DNA of 64,000 nt from Pyrinomonadaceae bacterium (GTDB taxonomy: Bacteria > Acidobacteriota > Blastocatellia > Pyrinomonadales > Pyrinomonadaceae): the NCBI GenBank assembly GCA_030841085.1, contig JAVEDP010000020.1, positions 62,001-126,000 on the forward strand, written 5' to 3'. The position numbers were made by a program, and so were the translations under genes. Positions 1-7,957 of this stretch are shown piece after piece (position 1 is the stretch's first letter; the number at the start of each line of letters is the position of its first letter). A model generated the notes under the pieces. That model searched no databases, was not told where the DNA came from, and saw only the letters and a list, made by a program, of their open reading frames with translations.

Positions 1-1
1 C

Positions 2-346
2 ACTCCGCGCGACGCGCTGACTCGTCTGGAAACAATGATTCAAATGACCGGCATGCGTTTGTCCGATCGCGCGATGCGCCAGCAGATCGCATCCGCCATC
101 AATCTGGTGGTCCAGGTTGCCCGTTTATCCGATGGCACTCGACGCGTTACTTCCATTTCTGAAATCACGGGAATGGAAGGCGAAACAATCACGATGCAGG
201 AAATTTTCCAATACGAACGCACCGGCGTGGACTCGAATGGAATGGTGATTGGGCGCTTTCGTCCCACCGGAATTCGCCCGCGCTTTGCCGAACGACTCAA
301 GACCAGCGGGTTCACGTTGCCGCGCGTCTTTTTCGAGGAAGCCTAG
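2..346 (+). CDS. cpaF: CpaF/TadA family secretion ATPase, C-terminal end (partial)
   Basis: This is the last 114 codons of the Tad pilus assembly ATPase; the start lies left of the window, and the frame is open from base 2. The CpaF family is the cytoplasmic hexameric ATPase that powers Tad/Flp pilus assembly. The visible part holds the conserved C-terminal helical region: RDALTRLE and [15 protein letters not shown] followed by a stretch matching the usual [23 protein letters not shown] pattern, then the [11 protein letters not shown] strand. The Walker motifs lie outside the window. It is followed after 5 bases by tadB, so the genes are almost certainly co-transcribed. Confidence 0.88.
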   Translation, partial: TPRDALTRLETMIQMTGMRLSDRAMRQQIASAINLVVQVARLSDGTRRVTSISEITGMEGETITMQEIFQYERTGVDSNGMVIGRFRPTGIRPRFAERLKTSGFTLPRVFFEEA

Positions 347-351
347 AACCC

Positions 352-1317
352 ATGTTCATCTCCTTCTTAGTTTTTCTGTTTGGACTGTTCCTCGTGCTCG
401 GCGCGTACCTGCTCGCCACACATGGCACCGACGCCAAACGTGCGCGACTGCGACAACGCCTTTCGGAAGCGCTGCTCCATTCGGCTCACACCGAAGACAC
501 GGAAGTTGTGCTCGCGCGCGCCGAGTTGATGAGTGAGATTCCCTGGTTGAATCGTTCGCTCGTGCGCATGCAGGCGGCACTGCAATTAAAAAGGATGTTG
601 GACCAGGCGGACCTGCACATCACACCGTCGCGGTTGGTTATGTTTTCAGGAATGGCCGGGATGATGGCAGCGCTCGCCGCATCGATGATCACCGTTTCCA
701 TCCTGGTGATGTTCGTTGCTGGAATTGTCGCCGCTTCGCTGCCGTTCGTTCACGTTTGGTGGAAACGGAAGAAGCGCTTCGAACACTTTCTCGAGCATCT
801 GCCTGACGCCCTGGATTTGATGAGCCGCGCGCTAAGCGCTGGTCACGCCTTTTCGGAAGCGATGCATATGGTGTCAGCCGAAATGCCGGAACCGATCGCT
901 ACTGAGTTTCGCAAAACTTACGAAGAACAAAACCTTGGTCTGTCGCTGAAGCTCGCGCTGGAAAATCTGATAGACCGCATTCCGTTGCTCGATTTACGGA
1001 TGTGCGTGACGGCGGTGCTGATTCAACGCGAAACCGGCGGCAACCTCGCCGAGATTCTGGAAAAAGTCGCCTATACCATTCGCGAGCGCTTTCGCATCAT
1101 GGGCGATTTGAAAACATTGACAACCAGCTCGCGGATGTCGGCGTGGCTTTTGTGCGGGCTGCCGATCTTCGTGACTATCGCCATCACGGCAATGAATCCC
1201 GATTACATGACGGTGTTGTGGAAAGATCCGCGCGGCCATTACCTGATTGCCACCGCGCTGTTCTTACAAGTGACTGGCATGATGATTGTGCGAAAAATTT
1301 TGAGGATAAAAATTTGA
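352..1317 (+). CDS. tadB: TadB-like type II secretion system F family protein
   Basis: 321-residue inner-membrane platform protein of the Tad pilus. The N-terminus is a hydrophobic helix (FISFLVFLFGLFLVLGAYL). A second membrane pair lies near residues 95-130, then a cytoplasmic T2SSF domain with the typical LPDALDLMSRALSAGHAFSEAM and a conserved AVLIQRETGGNLAEIL helix (about residues 220-235). The C-terminal half carries two more hydrophobic helices. In the family, TadB and TadC form the membrane platform on which the ATPase acts. It lies directly after cpaF and before tadC, the usual order. The gap to tadC is unusually long (218 bases) and filled with repeats. Confidence 0.88.
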   Translation: MFISFLVFLFGLFLVLGAYLLATHGTDAKRARLRQRLSEALLHSAHTEDTEVVLARAELMSEIPWLNRSLVRMQAALQLKRMLDQADLHITPSRLVMFSGMAGMMAALAASMITVSILVMFVAGIVAASLPFVHVWWKRKKRFEHFLEHLPDALDLMSRALSAGHAFSEAMHMVSAEMPEPIATEFRKTYEEQNLGLSLKLALENLIDRIPLLDLRMCVTAVLIQRETGGNLAEILEKVAYTIRERFRIMGDLKTLTTSSRMSAWLLCGLPIFVTIAITAMNPDYMTVLWKDPRGHYLIATALFLQVTGMMIVRKILRIKI

Positions 1318-1334
1318 AACCTGGTTTGAAACTT

Positions 1335-1534
1335 GGTCAGTTGTCAGTGGTTAGTGGTCCGTTGCAGAAAGCCGGCCGAGCCAACCTGCCAAGACAGACC
1401 CACTGACGCCATGAACCCCCAACCAAGAACGACACCAAAGTTATCGACGGACCACTGACCACTGACAACTGACCACCAACTACAAACTGCGGATGAAAAA
1501 TGCAACTGACCACTGACAACTGACCACTGACTAA
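1335..1534. repeat. Inverted word-array repeat between tadB and tadC
   Basis: Three copies of a GTCAGT/GTGGTC word array. The first (1335-1362) and second (1447-1474) are 28-base inverted copies with a single difference, which in RNA would be a G-U pair, so the operon mRNA could form a 28-bp stem around an 84-base loop. A third copy in the second orientation (1503-1534) runs up to the tadC ATG. No protein-coding potential is seen here. Confidence 0.85.
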
Positions 1535-1535
1535 A

Positions 1536-2468
1536 ATGCTAATAATCATCGCCATCTCCACTTTCGTTTGTATCTCGCTCGCGATGCTCGGCGCGTACTG
1601 GCTTTTGTATCGCCCGCAAAGCGCGGCAACCGAACGGCTGAAGCGCCTGGGTGAAAACAATGCTGGTCCGGTCGCAAGCGCGGTCAACTTGGACGAGCGT
1701 CGTCCCAATACCGATTTGGCCCAACGCCTCGCGTCGCCCGTTAGTCGTCTATTGCCGCCTTCAGCCGCCGAAGCAAAGAAATTGCAGCAGCAGTTAATGC
1801 AGGCGGGATTTAGATCGCCGGGCGCCGCCGTCACATATCGCGCGATTCAAGTTTGCACCCTTGCAGGTTTGCCGGCGCTGGTCGCACTCGTTTGCGCGTT
1901 AATGGCGCGGCCGCTGCAAAGCGCTGTGCTCTACATTTTGTTCGCCTTCGTTATTGGATTTTTCCTGCCGCGTTATGCGCTACGCCGCATGATTCGGTCG
2001 CGGCAACAACTGGTGCGCTGGGGCTTGGCTGACGCGCTCGATTTGATGGTGATTTCAATCGAAGCGGGCCTGGGCCTGAACGCGGCGATGGTGAAGGTAA
2101 GCACCGAGCTGAAGGAAGTTCATCCGGACATCAGTGACGAGTTTGAACTCGCAAACCTCGAAATTCGCGTGGGCCGCGATCGCGATGAGGCATTGCGCAA
2201 TCTCGCTGAGCGGACTGGTGTTGAAGATTTGCGCAGCCTGGTTGCGATGTTGATTCAGACTGACAAGTTTGGAACCTCCATCGCCAAAGCCATTCGCGCT
2301 TTTTCAGATTCACTGCGCACCAAACGGCGGCAGCGCGCGGAACAGGCCGCGCAAAAGGCCGCAGTTAAGCTCTTGTTCCCCCTCGCTTGTTTCCTGTTTC
2401 CCACGTTGTTCATCGCGATTCTTGGCCCAGCCGCACTGCAACTAATGGATACCCTCGGCAAGATGTAA
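1536..2468 (+). CDS. tadC: TadC-like type II secretion system F family protein
   Basis: 310-residue second platform protein of the Tad pilus. It has an N-terminal membrane helix (about residues 1-22), two central membrane helices (about 107-150), a cytoplasmic T2SSF domain with ADALDLMVISIEAGLGLNAAM and LVAMLIQTDKFGTSIAKAIR, and a C-terminal hydrophobic helix (LLFPLACFLFPTLFIAIL). The ATG is preceded directly by a repeat copy, and I see no Shine-Dalgarno sequence, so translation may be weak or coupled differently from its neighbours. It is followed after 12 bases by a TPR gene with a good AAAGGAG site. Confidence 0.88.
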   Translation: MLIIIAISTFVCISLAMLGAYWLLYRPQSAATERLKRLGENNAGPVASAVNLDERRPNTDLAQRLASPVSRLLPPSAAEAKKLQQQLMQAGFRSPGAAVTYRAIQVCTLAGLPALVALVCALMARPLQSAVLYILFAFVIGFFLPRYALRRMIRSRQQLVRWGLADALDLMVISIEAGLGLNAAMVKVSTELKEVHPDISDEFELANLEIRVGRDRDEALRNLAERTGVEDLRSLVAMLIQTDKFGTSIAKAIRAFSDSLRTKRRQRAEQAAQKAAVKLLFPLACFLFPTLFIAILGPAALQLMDTLGKM

Positions 2469-2480
2469 AGGAGTCTAGTT

Positions 2481-3449
2481 ATGAATAAGCGAACAATACT
2501 CGCCGTTCTAATCGCATTTGTTTTGGCCATTGGCGCCACCGCGATGTGGAGCGCCACGACCACCGAACGCGAAGGCGACGCTGACGTGAATGCAATTGAA
2601 GATTCGGGGTCGATCGCCGGTGGTGCTAAGGAACAAAAAAAGGGCGGCAACAAAGTGGTCAAGGTCCTGGCCGCTCCTTTCAAGGCAATAGGAAGGCTGT
2701 TTGGCCATGGCGACGATCATAAGTTGCGCCGCATGACCGAGAAGGATGCCGACCAGTTTGAGAGCGTAGGCGTCGAACGCGTTGAAGATGTCCGCAACCC
2801 ATCGCCGGCGAAAATGAATGCGACAGCTTCCGCGAAAGAACACCTCGCGAGCGGGCGCTCCTATTTATTGAATGGTCGACTCAACGAAGCAATTGCTGAA
2901 CTTTCAACCGCCGCTTCGCTGGATCCGAAATTGAGTGAGGCGCACAACCTGCTCGGCGTTGCTTACGATCAGAAAGGTCTTGCCGAACGCGCTCGCGATT
3001 CTTATGAACGCGCGGTGAAGGTGGAACCAGAAGACGCTGAGACGCTGAACAATCTTGGTTTCTCGCTTTATCAAAACGGAAATTATCGCGCGGCCGTCGA
3101 TCGTTTGAAACGCGCCGTGAAGTTGGAACCGACAAACGAGCGCATCCTCAACAATCTCGGTCTGGCCCTATGTCGTCTCGGCAAGTTTCAAGAAGCATTC
3201 AGGCATTTCGCACGTGCGGCTGGGCCGTGGATGGGAAATTTGAACACGGCCCGCATGCTCGAAAGATTCGGTCGTGAAGAAGATGCGATCAGGTACTACG
3301 AAGACGCGCGCCGCATTGATCCGAATTCAGGCTTTGCGCTTAGGCGCCTCGCCGATCTTTACAAACGCCTTGGCAAACTGGAACAGGCTGAAGCGGCGAA
3401 AAACGCATTGGACGGAATTCCAACTACTGTTGCGGCGGCGGGACAATAG
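2481..3449 (+). CDS. Tetratricopeptide repeat protein, TadD-like, at the Tad locus
   Basis: 322 residues. The N-terminus is a membrane anchor or signal sequence (residues 7-25), followed by a charged linker. From about residue 115 to 310 there are about four to five TPR units, recognisable by the patterns LNEAIAELSTAASLDPK, AHNLLGVAYDQKGL, LNNLGFSLYQNGNYRAAV and LNNLGLALCRLGKFQEA. TadD in other Tad loci is a TPR lipoprotein; this protein occupies the same place, but I see no clear lipobox, so tadD-like is the safest name. The start is supported by AAAGGAG about 8 bases upstream. It probably acts as an assembly scaffold at the inner membrane or in the periplasm (inference). Confidence 0.8.
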   Translation: MNKRTILAVLIAFVLAIGATAMWSATTTEREGDADVNAIEDSGSIAGGAKEQKKGGNKVVKVLAAPFKAIGRLFGHGDDHKLRRMTEKDADQFESVGVERVEDVRNPSPAKMNATASAKEHLASGRSYLLNGRLNEAIAELSTAASLDPKLSEAHNLLGVAYDQKGLAERARDSYERAVKVEPEDAETLNNLGFSLYQNGNYRAAVDRLKRAVKLEPTNERILNNLGLALCRLGKFQEAFRHFARAAGPWMGNLNTARMLERFGREEDAIRYYEDARRIDPNSGFALRRLADLYKRLGKLEQAEAAKNALDGIPTTVAAAGQ

Positions 3450-3483
3450 TTCCGACTTAACTGCCCTGGAAAGGTGAACAACG

Positions 3484-4833
3484 ATGATGTCGCCTACAAC
3501 GATGCTCTCGCGTGCGGAAGTTGAAGCAATGGGCCCGCCCGTGCCCGAAGAGTTGGCGGATTTGGGAGTTGGTGAAGGATTTCTTTGCGAACTGGCATTG
3601 AAGCACATCGCGATGCTTCCCGAGCCGACGACGACTGCTGTAGCCGAGCGGCTGCATTTGCCGCGCGCCCTCACCGAAGAAATTCTGCAAAAGCTTTATC
3701 GCGAGAAATTGATCGAGGTGCGTCTGCAAACGACCGTCGGTTCTACGCGTTATGCGATGTTGGACCATGGCTGGGACCGTTTGATTCGACTGCTTGCCGT
3801 TTGCGGGTACAGCGGCGCCGCGCCTGTCTCGCTTAACGATTACGCGCACATGATGCGTTTGCAGTCGATCCCTTCGCATGCGGCTTCGATGGATACCGTG
3901 CGCCAGGCATTTCACGATTTGATTTTGCCGGACTCGCTGTTGCAAACACTTGGTTGCGTCATCAATTCCAGACGCTCACTCTTCCTGACCGGCTTACCCG
4001 GCACCGGAAAAACTGCCGTCGCCGAACGTATTAATGGCGCGTTGCCGGGCGCGATTTGGATTCCTTACGCGGTTGAGATCGATGGCCAGATCATTCGCGT
4101 GTTCGATTCGCACTGCCACCGCGCCGCCTCAACCGAAGTAACGCCGGTTGAATATGACCGCCGTTGGGTGTTGATTGATCGGCCGCTGGTTGTCGTTGGC
4201 GGGGAACTGACTTTGGAGAATGCCGATCTCACCTGGAGCGACACGGCCAAGTTTTATGAAGCGCCGTTTCAGATGAAGTCCAACGGCGGCACGCTTGTGA
4301 TTGACGATTTTGGCCGGCAACGCGTCGCGCCTCAGGACTTGCTCAATCGTTGGATCGTTCCGCTGGAACGTCGCGTCGATTATCTCGCGCTGCACACCGG
4401 CAAGAAAATAGAAGTTCCTTTTGAACAACTCGTCGTCTTCTCGACGAACCTGGATGAGAAGGATCTTGCGGACCAGGCTTTTCTTCGGCGCATGGGTTAT
4501 CGCGCGCGAGTTGAGCCGCCGACAGCGCGCGCCTACATCGAAATCTTCAAGCGCCAGGCTTACAACCGCGGAATTCAATGCGATGAGCCGGCGCTCGATC
4601 ACGTGCTGAACAAATATCGTATTGAACATCGCCAAATGAAGGGATGCGAACCGCGCGATCTGCTCGACCGCATAACCGACCTTTGCTTGTTTGATGGCCA
4701 TTCGTTGGCGCTCACCCCAGCGGTCATCGACGTTGCGTGGCGTAACTACTTCGGCGCGTCGCACTCTTTTGCACCAATGGCCACGCAGGAAACAATGATT
4801 GAAAGGACCTTGGCCGATCCGCTGGAACTGTAA
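3484..4833 (+). CDS. AAA+ ATPase with N-terminal winged-helix-like region
   Basis: 449 residues, cytoplasmic, no signal peptide. Residues about 30-110 look like a winged-helix domain (TTTAVAERLHLPRALTEEILQKLYREKLIEV). The ATPase core has Walker A GLPGTGKT (from residue 170), Walker B TLVIDDFG (about 271-278), and a sensor-1 strand VVFSTNLD (about 317-324), followed by an arginine-rich FLRRMGYRARVE. A helical lid follows. It resembles MoxR-like or ATP-dependent remodelling ATPases, but the substrate cannot be read from the sequence. Its place 34 bases after the TPR gene suggests a role with the Tad pilus, perhaps regulatory; this is inference. Confidence 0.8.
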   Translation: MMSPTTMLSRAEVEAMGPPVPEELADLGVGEGFLCELALKHIAMLPEPTTTAVAERLHLPRALTEEILQKLYREKLIEVRLQTTVGSTRYAMLDHGWDRLIRLLAVCGYSGAAPVSLNDYAHMMRLQSIPSHAASMDTVRQAFHDLILPDSLLQTLGCVINSRRSLFLTGLPGTGKTAVAERINGALPGAIWIPYAVEIDGQIIRVFDSHCHRAASTEVTPVEYDRRWVLIDRPLVVVGGELTLENADLTWSDTAKFYEAPFQMKSNGGTLVIDDFGRQRVAPQDLLNRWIVPLERRVDYLALHTGKKIEVPFEQLVVFSTNLDEKDLADQAFLRRMGYRARVEPPTARAYIEIFKRQAYNRGIQCDEPALDHVLNKYRIEHRQMKGCEPRDLLDRITDLCLFDGHSLALTPAVIDVAWRNYFGASHSFAPMATQETMIERTLADPLEL

Positions 4834-4856
4834 AAAAAACTTCCAGGCGCCACTAA

Positions 4857-5849
4857 ATGAACTTTCAATACCGCACAGTCCGGGTTCTCGCCATCTGCGC
4901 AATGATCGCGTGTTGCTTCTGCGTGGCTGACGCCAGGAAAACCAAAGCACGGCACCGCAAGTTACCGCCGACTCAAGTGGAGGAACCCCAGCCTGGAATT
5001 CATTTGAAGTTGATCGACGGCAGCAGTTTTCCTGTCGATGAAGCGTGGGAAAGCCCACAGGGAATCTGGTATCAGCGCGGCGGGATAAGTCACTTGATCG
5101 CTCGCGAACGCGTGAAGGGAATCGAGCGCGGTGTGAAATCAAAGCCGCACGGCGACGACCTCGTAGTTAAGGTTCCTGAGCCTGAGAAGCAAAAGCCGGA
5201 GCCCGGCGATGGACCAGCCTGGATTTATCTGCTGGGCGGAGCGCGCGTCGAAGCTGATAACGCCACCGAATCAGCGGCGGGTGTCTGGTACCGGCGCGGT
5301 TCGCTCTCGATCTTTGTCGAGCGCGCCCGCGTGGACCACATTGAACGCGAGCTGGAAAGTCTGGCTGAATCCGACTCTCCTAATAAAAAGGAGCGGGGCT
5401 GGACAACTGGAAAGCCAAGCATTGATAGCTTTATCAGACAGAGTGGTGTGCGGTACGGCGTCGATCCTTATTTGATTTTTTGCGTGATGGAACAGGAATC
5501 ACATTTCAACACGCGCGCGTTATCGCCAAAGGGCGCGCGCGGCTTAATGCAGTTAATGCCCGGCACCAGCGCGCGTCTGGGCGTCAGGCATCCATCTGAT
5601 CCGGCACAAAACATTGCCGGCGGCACGCTTTATCTGCGCCAACTGTTGGAACAGTTCAATGGACGCATCGATCTGGTGTTGGCCAGCTACAACGCGGGTG
5701 AAGGCGCGGTTATGAAATTTGGTGGCCGGGTTCCACCGTATCGCGAGACGCGGGATTATGTGAAGCGAATCAGCTATCGCTACCGGCGCACAAAGTCTGT
5801 CGCCGTCGTTCCGACTTCAGCCATCACCTCAGCCAACGCCGGGAATTGA
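4857..5849 (+). CDS. Secreted lytic transglycosylase (SLT domain)
   Basis: 330 residues. A signal peptide (about 1-26, VLAICAMIACCFCVADA) is followed by two related stretches of about 60 residues (HLKLIDGSSFPVDEAWESPQG and a later IYLLGGARVEADNATESAAG copy), then a C-terminal SLT domain from about residue 190. The catalytic glutamate is E214 in VMEQESHF; ALSPKGARGLMQLMPGT and VLASYNAGEGAV are the classic SLT motifs. The family cleaves peptidoglycan glycan strands to 1,6-anhydro ends. The position after the Tad genes suggests it opens the wall for pilus assembly (inference). The N-terminal repeats are unlike the usual LysM domain and may be a protein-binding part. Confidence 0.88.
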   Translation: MNFQYRTVRVLAICAMIACCFCVADARKTKARHRKLPPTQVEEPQPGIHLKLIDGSSFPVDEAWESPQGIWYQRGGISHLIARERVKGIERGVKSKPHGDDLVVKVPEPEKQKPEPGDGPAWIYLLGGARVEADNATESAAGVWYRRGSLSIFVERARVDHIERELESLAESDSPNKKERGWTTGKPSIDSFIRQSGVRYGVDPYLIFCVMEQESHFNTRALSPKGARGLMQLMPGTSARLGVRHPSDPAQNIAGGTLYLRQLLEQFNGRIDLVLASYNAGEGAVMKFGGRVPPYRETRDYVKRISYRYRRTKSVAVVPTSAITSANAGN

Positions 5850-5879
5850 GAGTCGCGTGCGGTCACGAAACGGATATTA

Positions 5880-6599
5880 ATGAAATCTATTCTTAAGTTT
5901 CTACTCATTGCGCTCATTATTTCGCTGGCGTCGGTGGCGAGGGCCCAGTCGCCAGCGACTGCGATGACCAACAGCGCTGTCATTAAGTTGGTGCGCGCCG
6001 GATTCAAAGACAAAACTGTTATCGCAATCATTCACAGCCGGCCGAATCGTTTTGATCTCGATCCCGATCGCTTGATTGAGCTTAAACACAACGGTGTTAG
6101 TGAAAACATTATTCTCGCCATGCTGTCGCAGAGTGACAACCTTTTCGTTGAGGACGATTTGAGTTTTCCAGACAGCAATCCCACAAACAAAAAATCAAAT
6201 GCAGAGTCTGGCGGTAACGACATCTTTGGCGACCGCGCCGGAACAAGGGGCGAGACGCGGGGAAGGGGAACAAGCGGCTCGAACCAGGGCGACCGAACAA
6301 CAACTGGCAGCGCAACGGTGCGCATCCTTAGGCCACCGGCCGACGAGAAGGGTGCCGGCCTGAAATTGGAAAAGACACCAACGCTAACTAACGAATCGAT
6401 CATTGGTCTGGTTGATGCAGGCTTCTCCGAAGGCACCATCATCAAGCGCATCGAAGACTCGCCGGTAGACTTTGATCTTTCCGATCCAAGAGTTACAGAG
6501 CTGCGCCGGCACCGCGTCACAGAACCGGTGATCATCGCCATGAAAACCGCCACACGTTACGAGTCGGATTCGAACCAGCCGAAAATCAGATCCAATTAG
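5880..6599 (+). CDS. Secreted protein of unknown function with two copies of a 54-residue repeat
   Basis: 239 residues. Signal peptide about 1-22 (LLIALIISLASVARA). Two similar blocks, residues 31-84 and 171-224, share the pattern N-x-x-[VI]-I-x-L-V-x-A-G-F and FDL-x-[DS]-x-R-[LV]-x-E-L-[KR]-x-x-x-V-[ST]-E-x-[VI]-I-x-A-M. They are joined by a Gly/Thr/Arg-rich, low-complexity linker (about 100-150). I do not recognise a named family. Each block is predicted helical by eye. It lies between the lytic transglycosylase and the VWA protein, 30 and 6 bases away, so the three are likely one operon. Confidence 0.75.
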   Translation: MKSILKFLLIALIISLASVARAQSPATAMTNSAVIKLVRAGFKDKTVIAIIHSRPNRFDLDPDRLIELKHNGVSENIILAMLSQSDNLFVEDDLSFPDSNPTNKKSNAESGGNDIFGDRAGTRGETRGRGTSGSNQGDRTTTGSATVRILRPPADEKGAGLKLEKTPTLTNESIIGLVDAGFSEGTIIKRIEDSPVDFDLSDPRVTELRRHRVTEPVIIAMKTATRYESDSNQPKIRSN

Positions 6600-6605
6600 C
6601 ATTCA

Positions 6606-7652
6606 ATGTGGTTGAGGAAAACATCTATATTGGCGCTGTTGTTCTTTCTCATCGGCACCGCATGCGTCGCGTCGACGCAAGCGCAAAATCCCTCGCCTAA
6701 ACCGACTCCTCAAAAAGACGAACAGGAAATTGATCCGGATGATGTCATTTCGGTTAGCACGACTGAAGTGCTGCTGCCGGTGACTGTGCGCGATCGCTCA
6801 GGCCGGCTGGTGACTGATCTGAGTCGGAAAGACTTTCGCGTGTTTGAGAACGGAATCGAACAGGCACTCAGCGATCTTAGTTTGCGCCAGGTGCCGGTGG
6901 ACGTCGTGCTGATGATCGATGCTTCTTCATCCGCGGCAAAAAATCTCGACGACTTTCGCGTTGCTGCTGAAGGATTTGCCGCGCACCTCGACGCAGAAGA
7001 TCGCGTCAGCTTGATCCAGTTTGATGACCGAGTGGCGCTGCTTCAGGATTGGACACGAAGCCTGGTGCAGTTGCATCGTGCCTTGAAGAGAGTAGCGCCG
7101 GGCACGTTCACGCGGTTTCATGATGCGGTGCTGTTGGCCTCTCGCGATCAGTTGGCACGTCCGACTGCTCGTCACGCAGTTATCGTCCTAACCGACGGCA
7201 TCGATAGTGGTCGCGGCTCAACCTTTGAAGCGGCCCTGCGAGCTGCTCTTCAATCTCAAACTGCAATTTATGTAGTTAGCAATACGCAGATCGAGCGTTC
7301 AGCTAAGCAGGAAGAACTTTCGCTTTTGCTGTCGGCGAGCGATTCTGTCCGGCGGTTCAACCAGCTTCGGATTGATGACTTACAACTCGGTCTGGCTGCG
7401 CTTGATGCGAGCGAACAAAATCTCGAACAGTTGACCGCGGCAACCGGTGGCAGACTTTACAAACCGGCGAGCTTTAAAGATTTGGAAAAGACCTATGCCG
7501 AGGTCGCTGACGAGCTAAGGCATCAGTACGCCCTTTACTATGCGCCATTGAATGCGAAGAAGGACGGCCAGTTCAGACGTGTCCGCGTCGAGACTTCGAA
7601 TCCCACTCATCAGGTAACCGCGCGTGTTGGTTACTTCTCCGGCAAGCTTTAG
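6606..7652 (+). CDS. VWFA-related domain protein of the acidobacterial type, secreted
   Basis: 348 residues. Signal peptide about 1-27 ending STQAQ, then a Pro/Lys-rich spacer. A beta region with the family signature VLLPVTVRDRSGRLVTDLSRKDFRVFENG (about residues 57-85, shown here in part only) leads into a von Willebrand A domain whose MIDAS motif is DASSS (about 107-111) with the later LTDGIDSG. The match is to the VWFA-related family (TIGR03436) that is strongly expanded in Acidobacteriota. The VWA fold usually binds a divalent metal and a protein ligand; no ligand is known to me. It ends a six-gene + strand run. Confidence 0.85.
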   Translation: MWLRKTSILALLFFLIGTACVASTQAQNPSPKPTPQKDEQEIDPDDVISVSTTEVLLPVTVRDRSGRLVTDLSRKDFRVFENGIEQALSDLSLRQVPVDVVLMIDASSSAAKNLDDFRVAAEGFAAHLDAEDRVSLIQFDDRVALLQDWTRSLVQLHRALKRVAPGTFTRFHDAVLLASRDQLARPTARHAVIVLTDGIDSGRGSTFEAALRAALQSQTAIYVVSNTQIERSAKQEELSLLLSASDSVRRFNQLRIDDLQLGLAALDASEQNLEQLTAATGGRLYKPASFKDLEKTYAEVADELRHQYALYYAPLNAKKDGQFRRVRVETSNPTHQVTARVGYFSGKL

Positions 7653-7957
7653 AAAGCTCGCCAACTCTTGCTGCGAAAACCCAACAATTGCCACTTGGCG
7701 AATGGCGGCCAAAATGCTACGCTATGCGCCCGCGGGACCAGCGCGCGTCGCAGTGATACACATTGAACGCTAAAGTCCGCAGCAGAATTCTAGCGGTTTC
7801 GCCGATAAGTCTAAATATCTTAACAGTTGGCGGACAAGAGCTGATGGCGGCATGGTCATTGCGAAGAATTTCTGGAAGTTTGCGAGGCGACGTGTGCTTT
7901 CCCTCTATCGCAAACAAGCAATTTTAATCAAACAGTAGAGAGTTTCGAGGAGAAAAG
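7653..7957. other. Intergenic region, no gene seen
   Basis: 305 bases without a convincing coding frame in either direction. The last 25 bases hold an AT-rich stretch and GAGGAGAAAAG, the ribosome binding site of the next gene. No repeat of the intergenic families described here was found in it, and no clear promoter. Confidence 0.5.

Noticed and set aside
4129-5142. 337-codon open frame on the - strand
   Set aside because: It is a shadow of the AAA+ ATPase and transglycosylase genes, which have clear motifs; the antisense translation has none.
7653-7957. Riboswitch or small RNA upstream of the radical SAM gene
   Set aside because: I looked for a known fold or a terminator/anti-terminator pair and saw none I can support.
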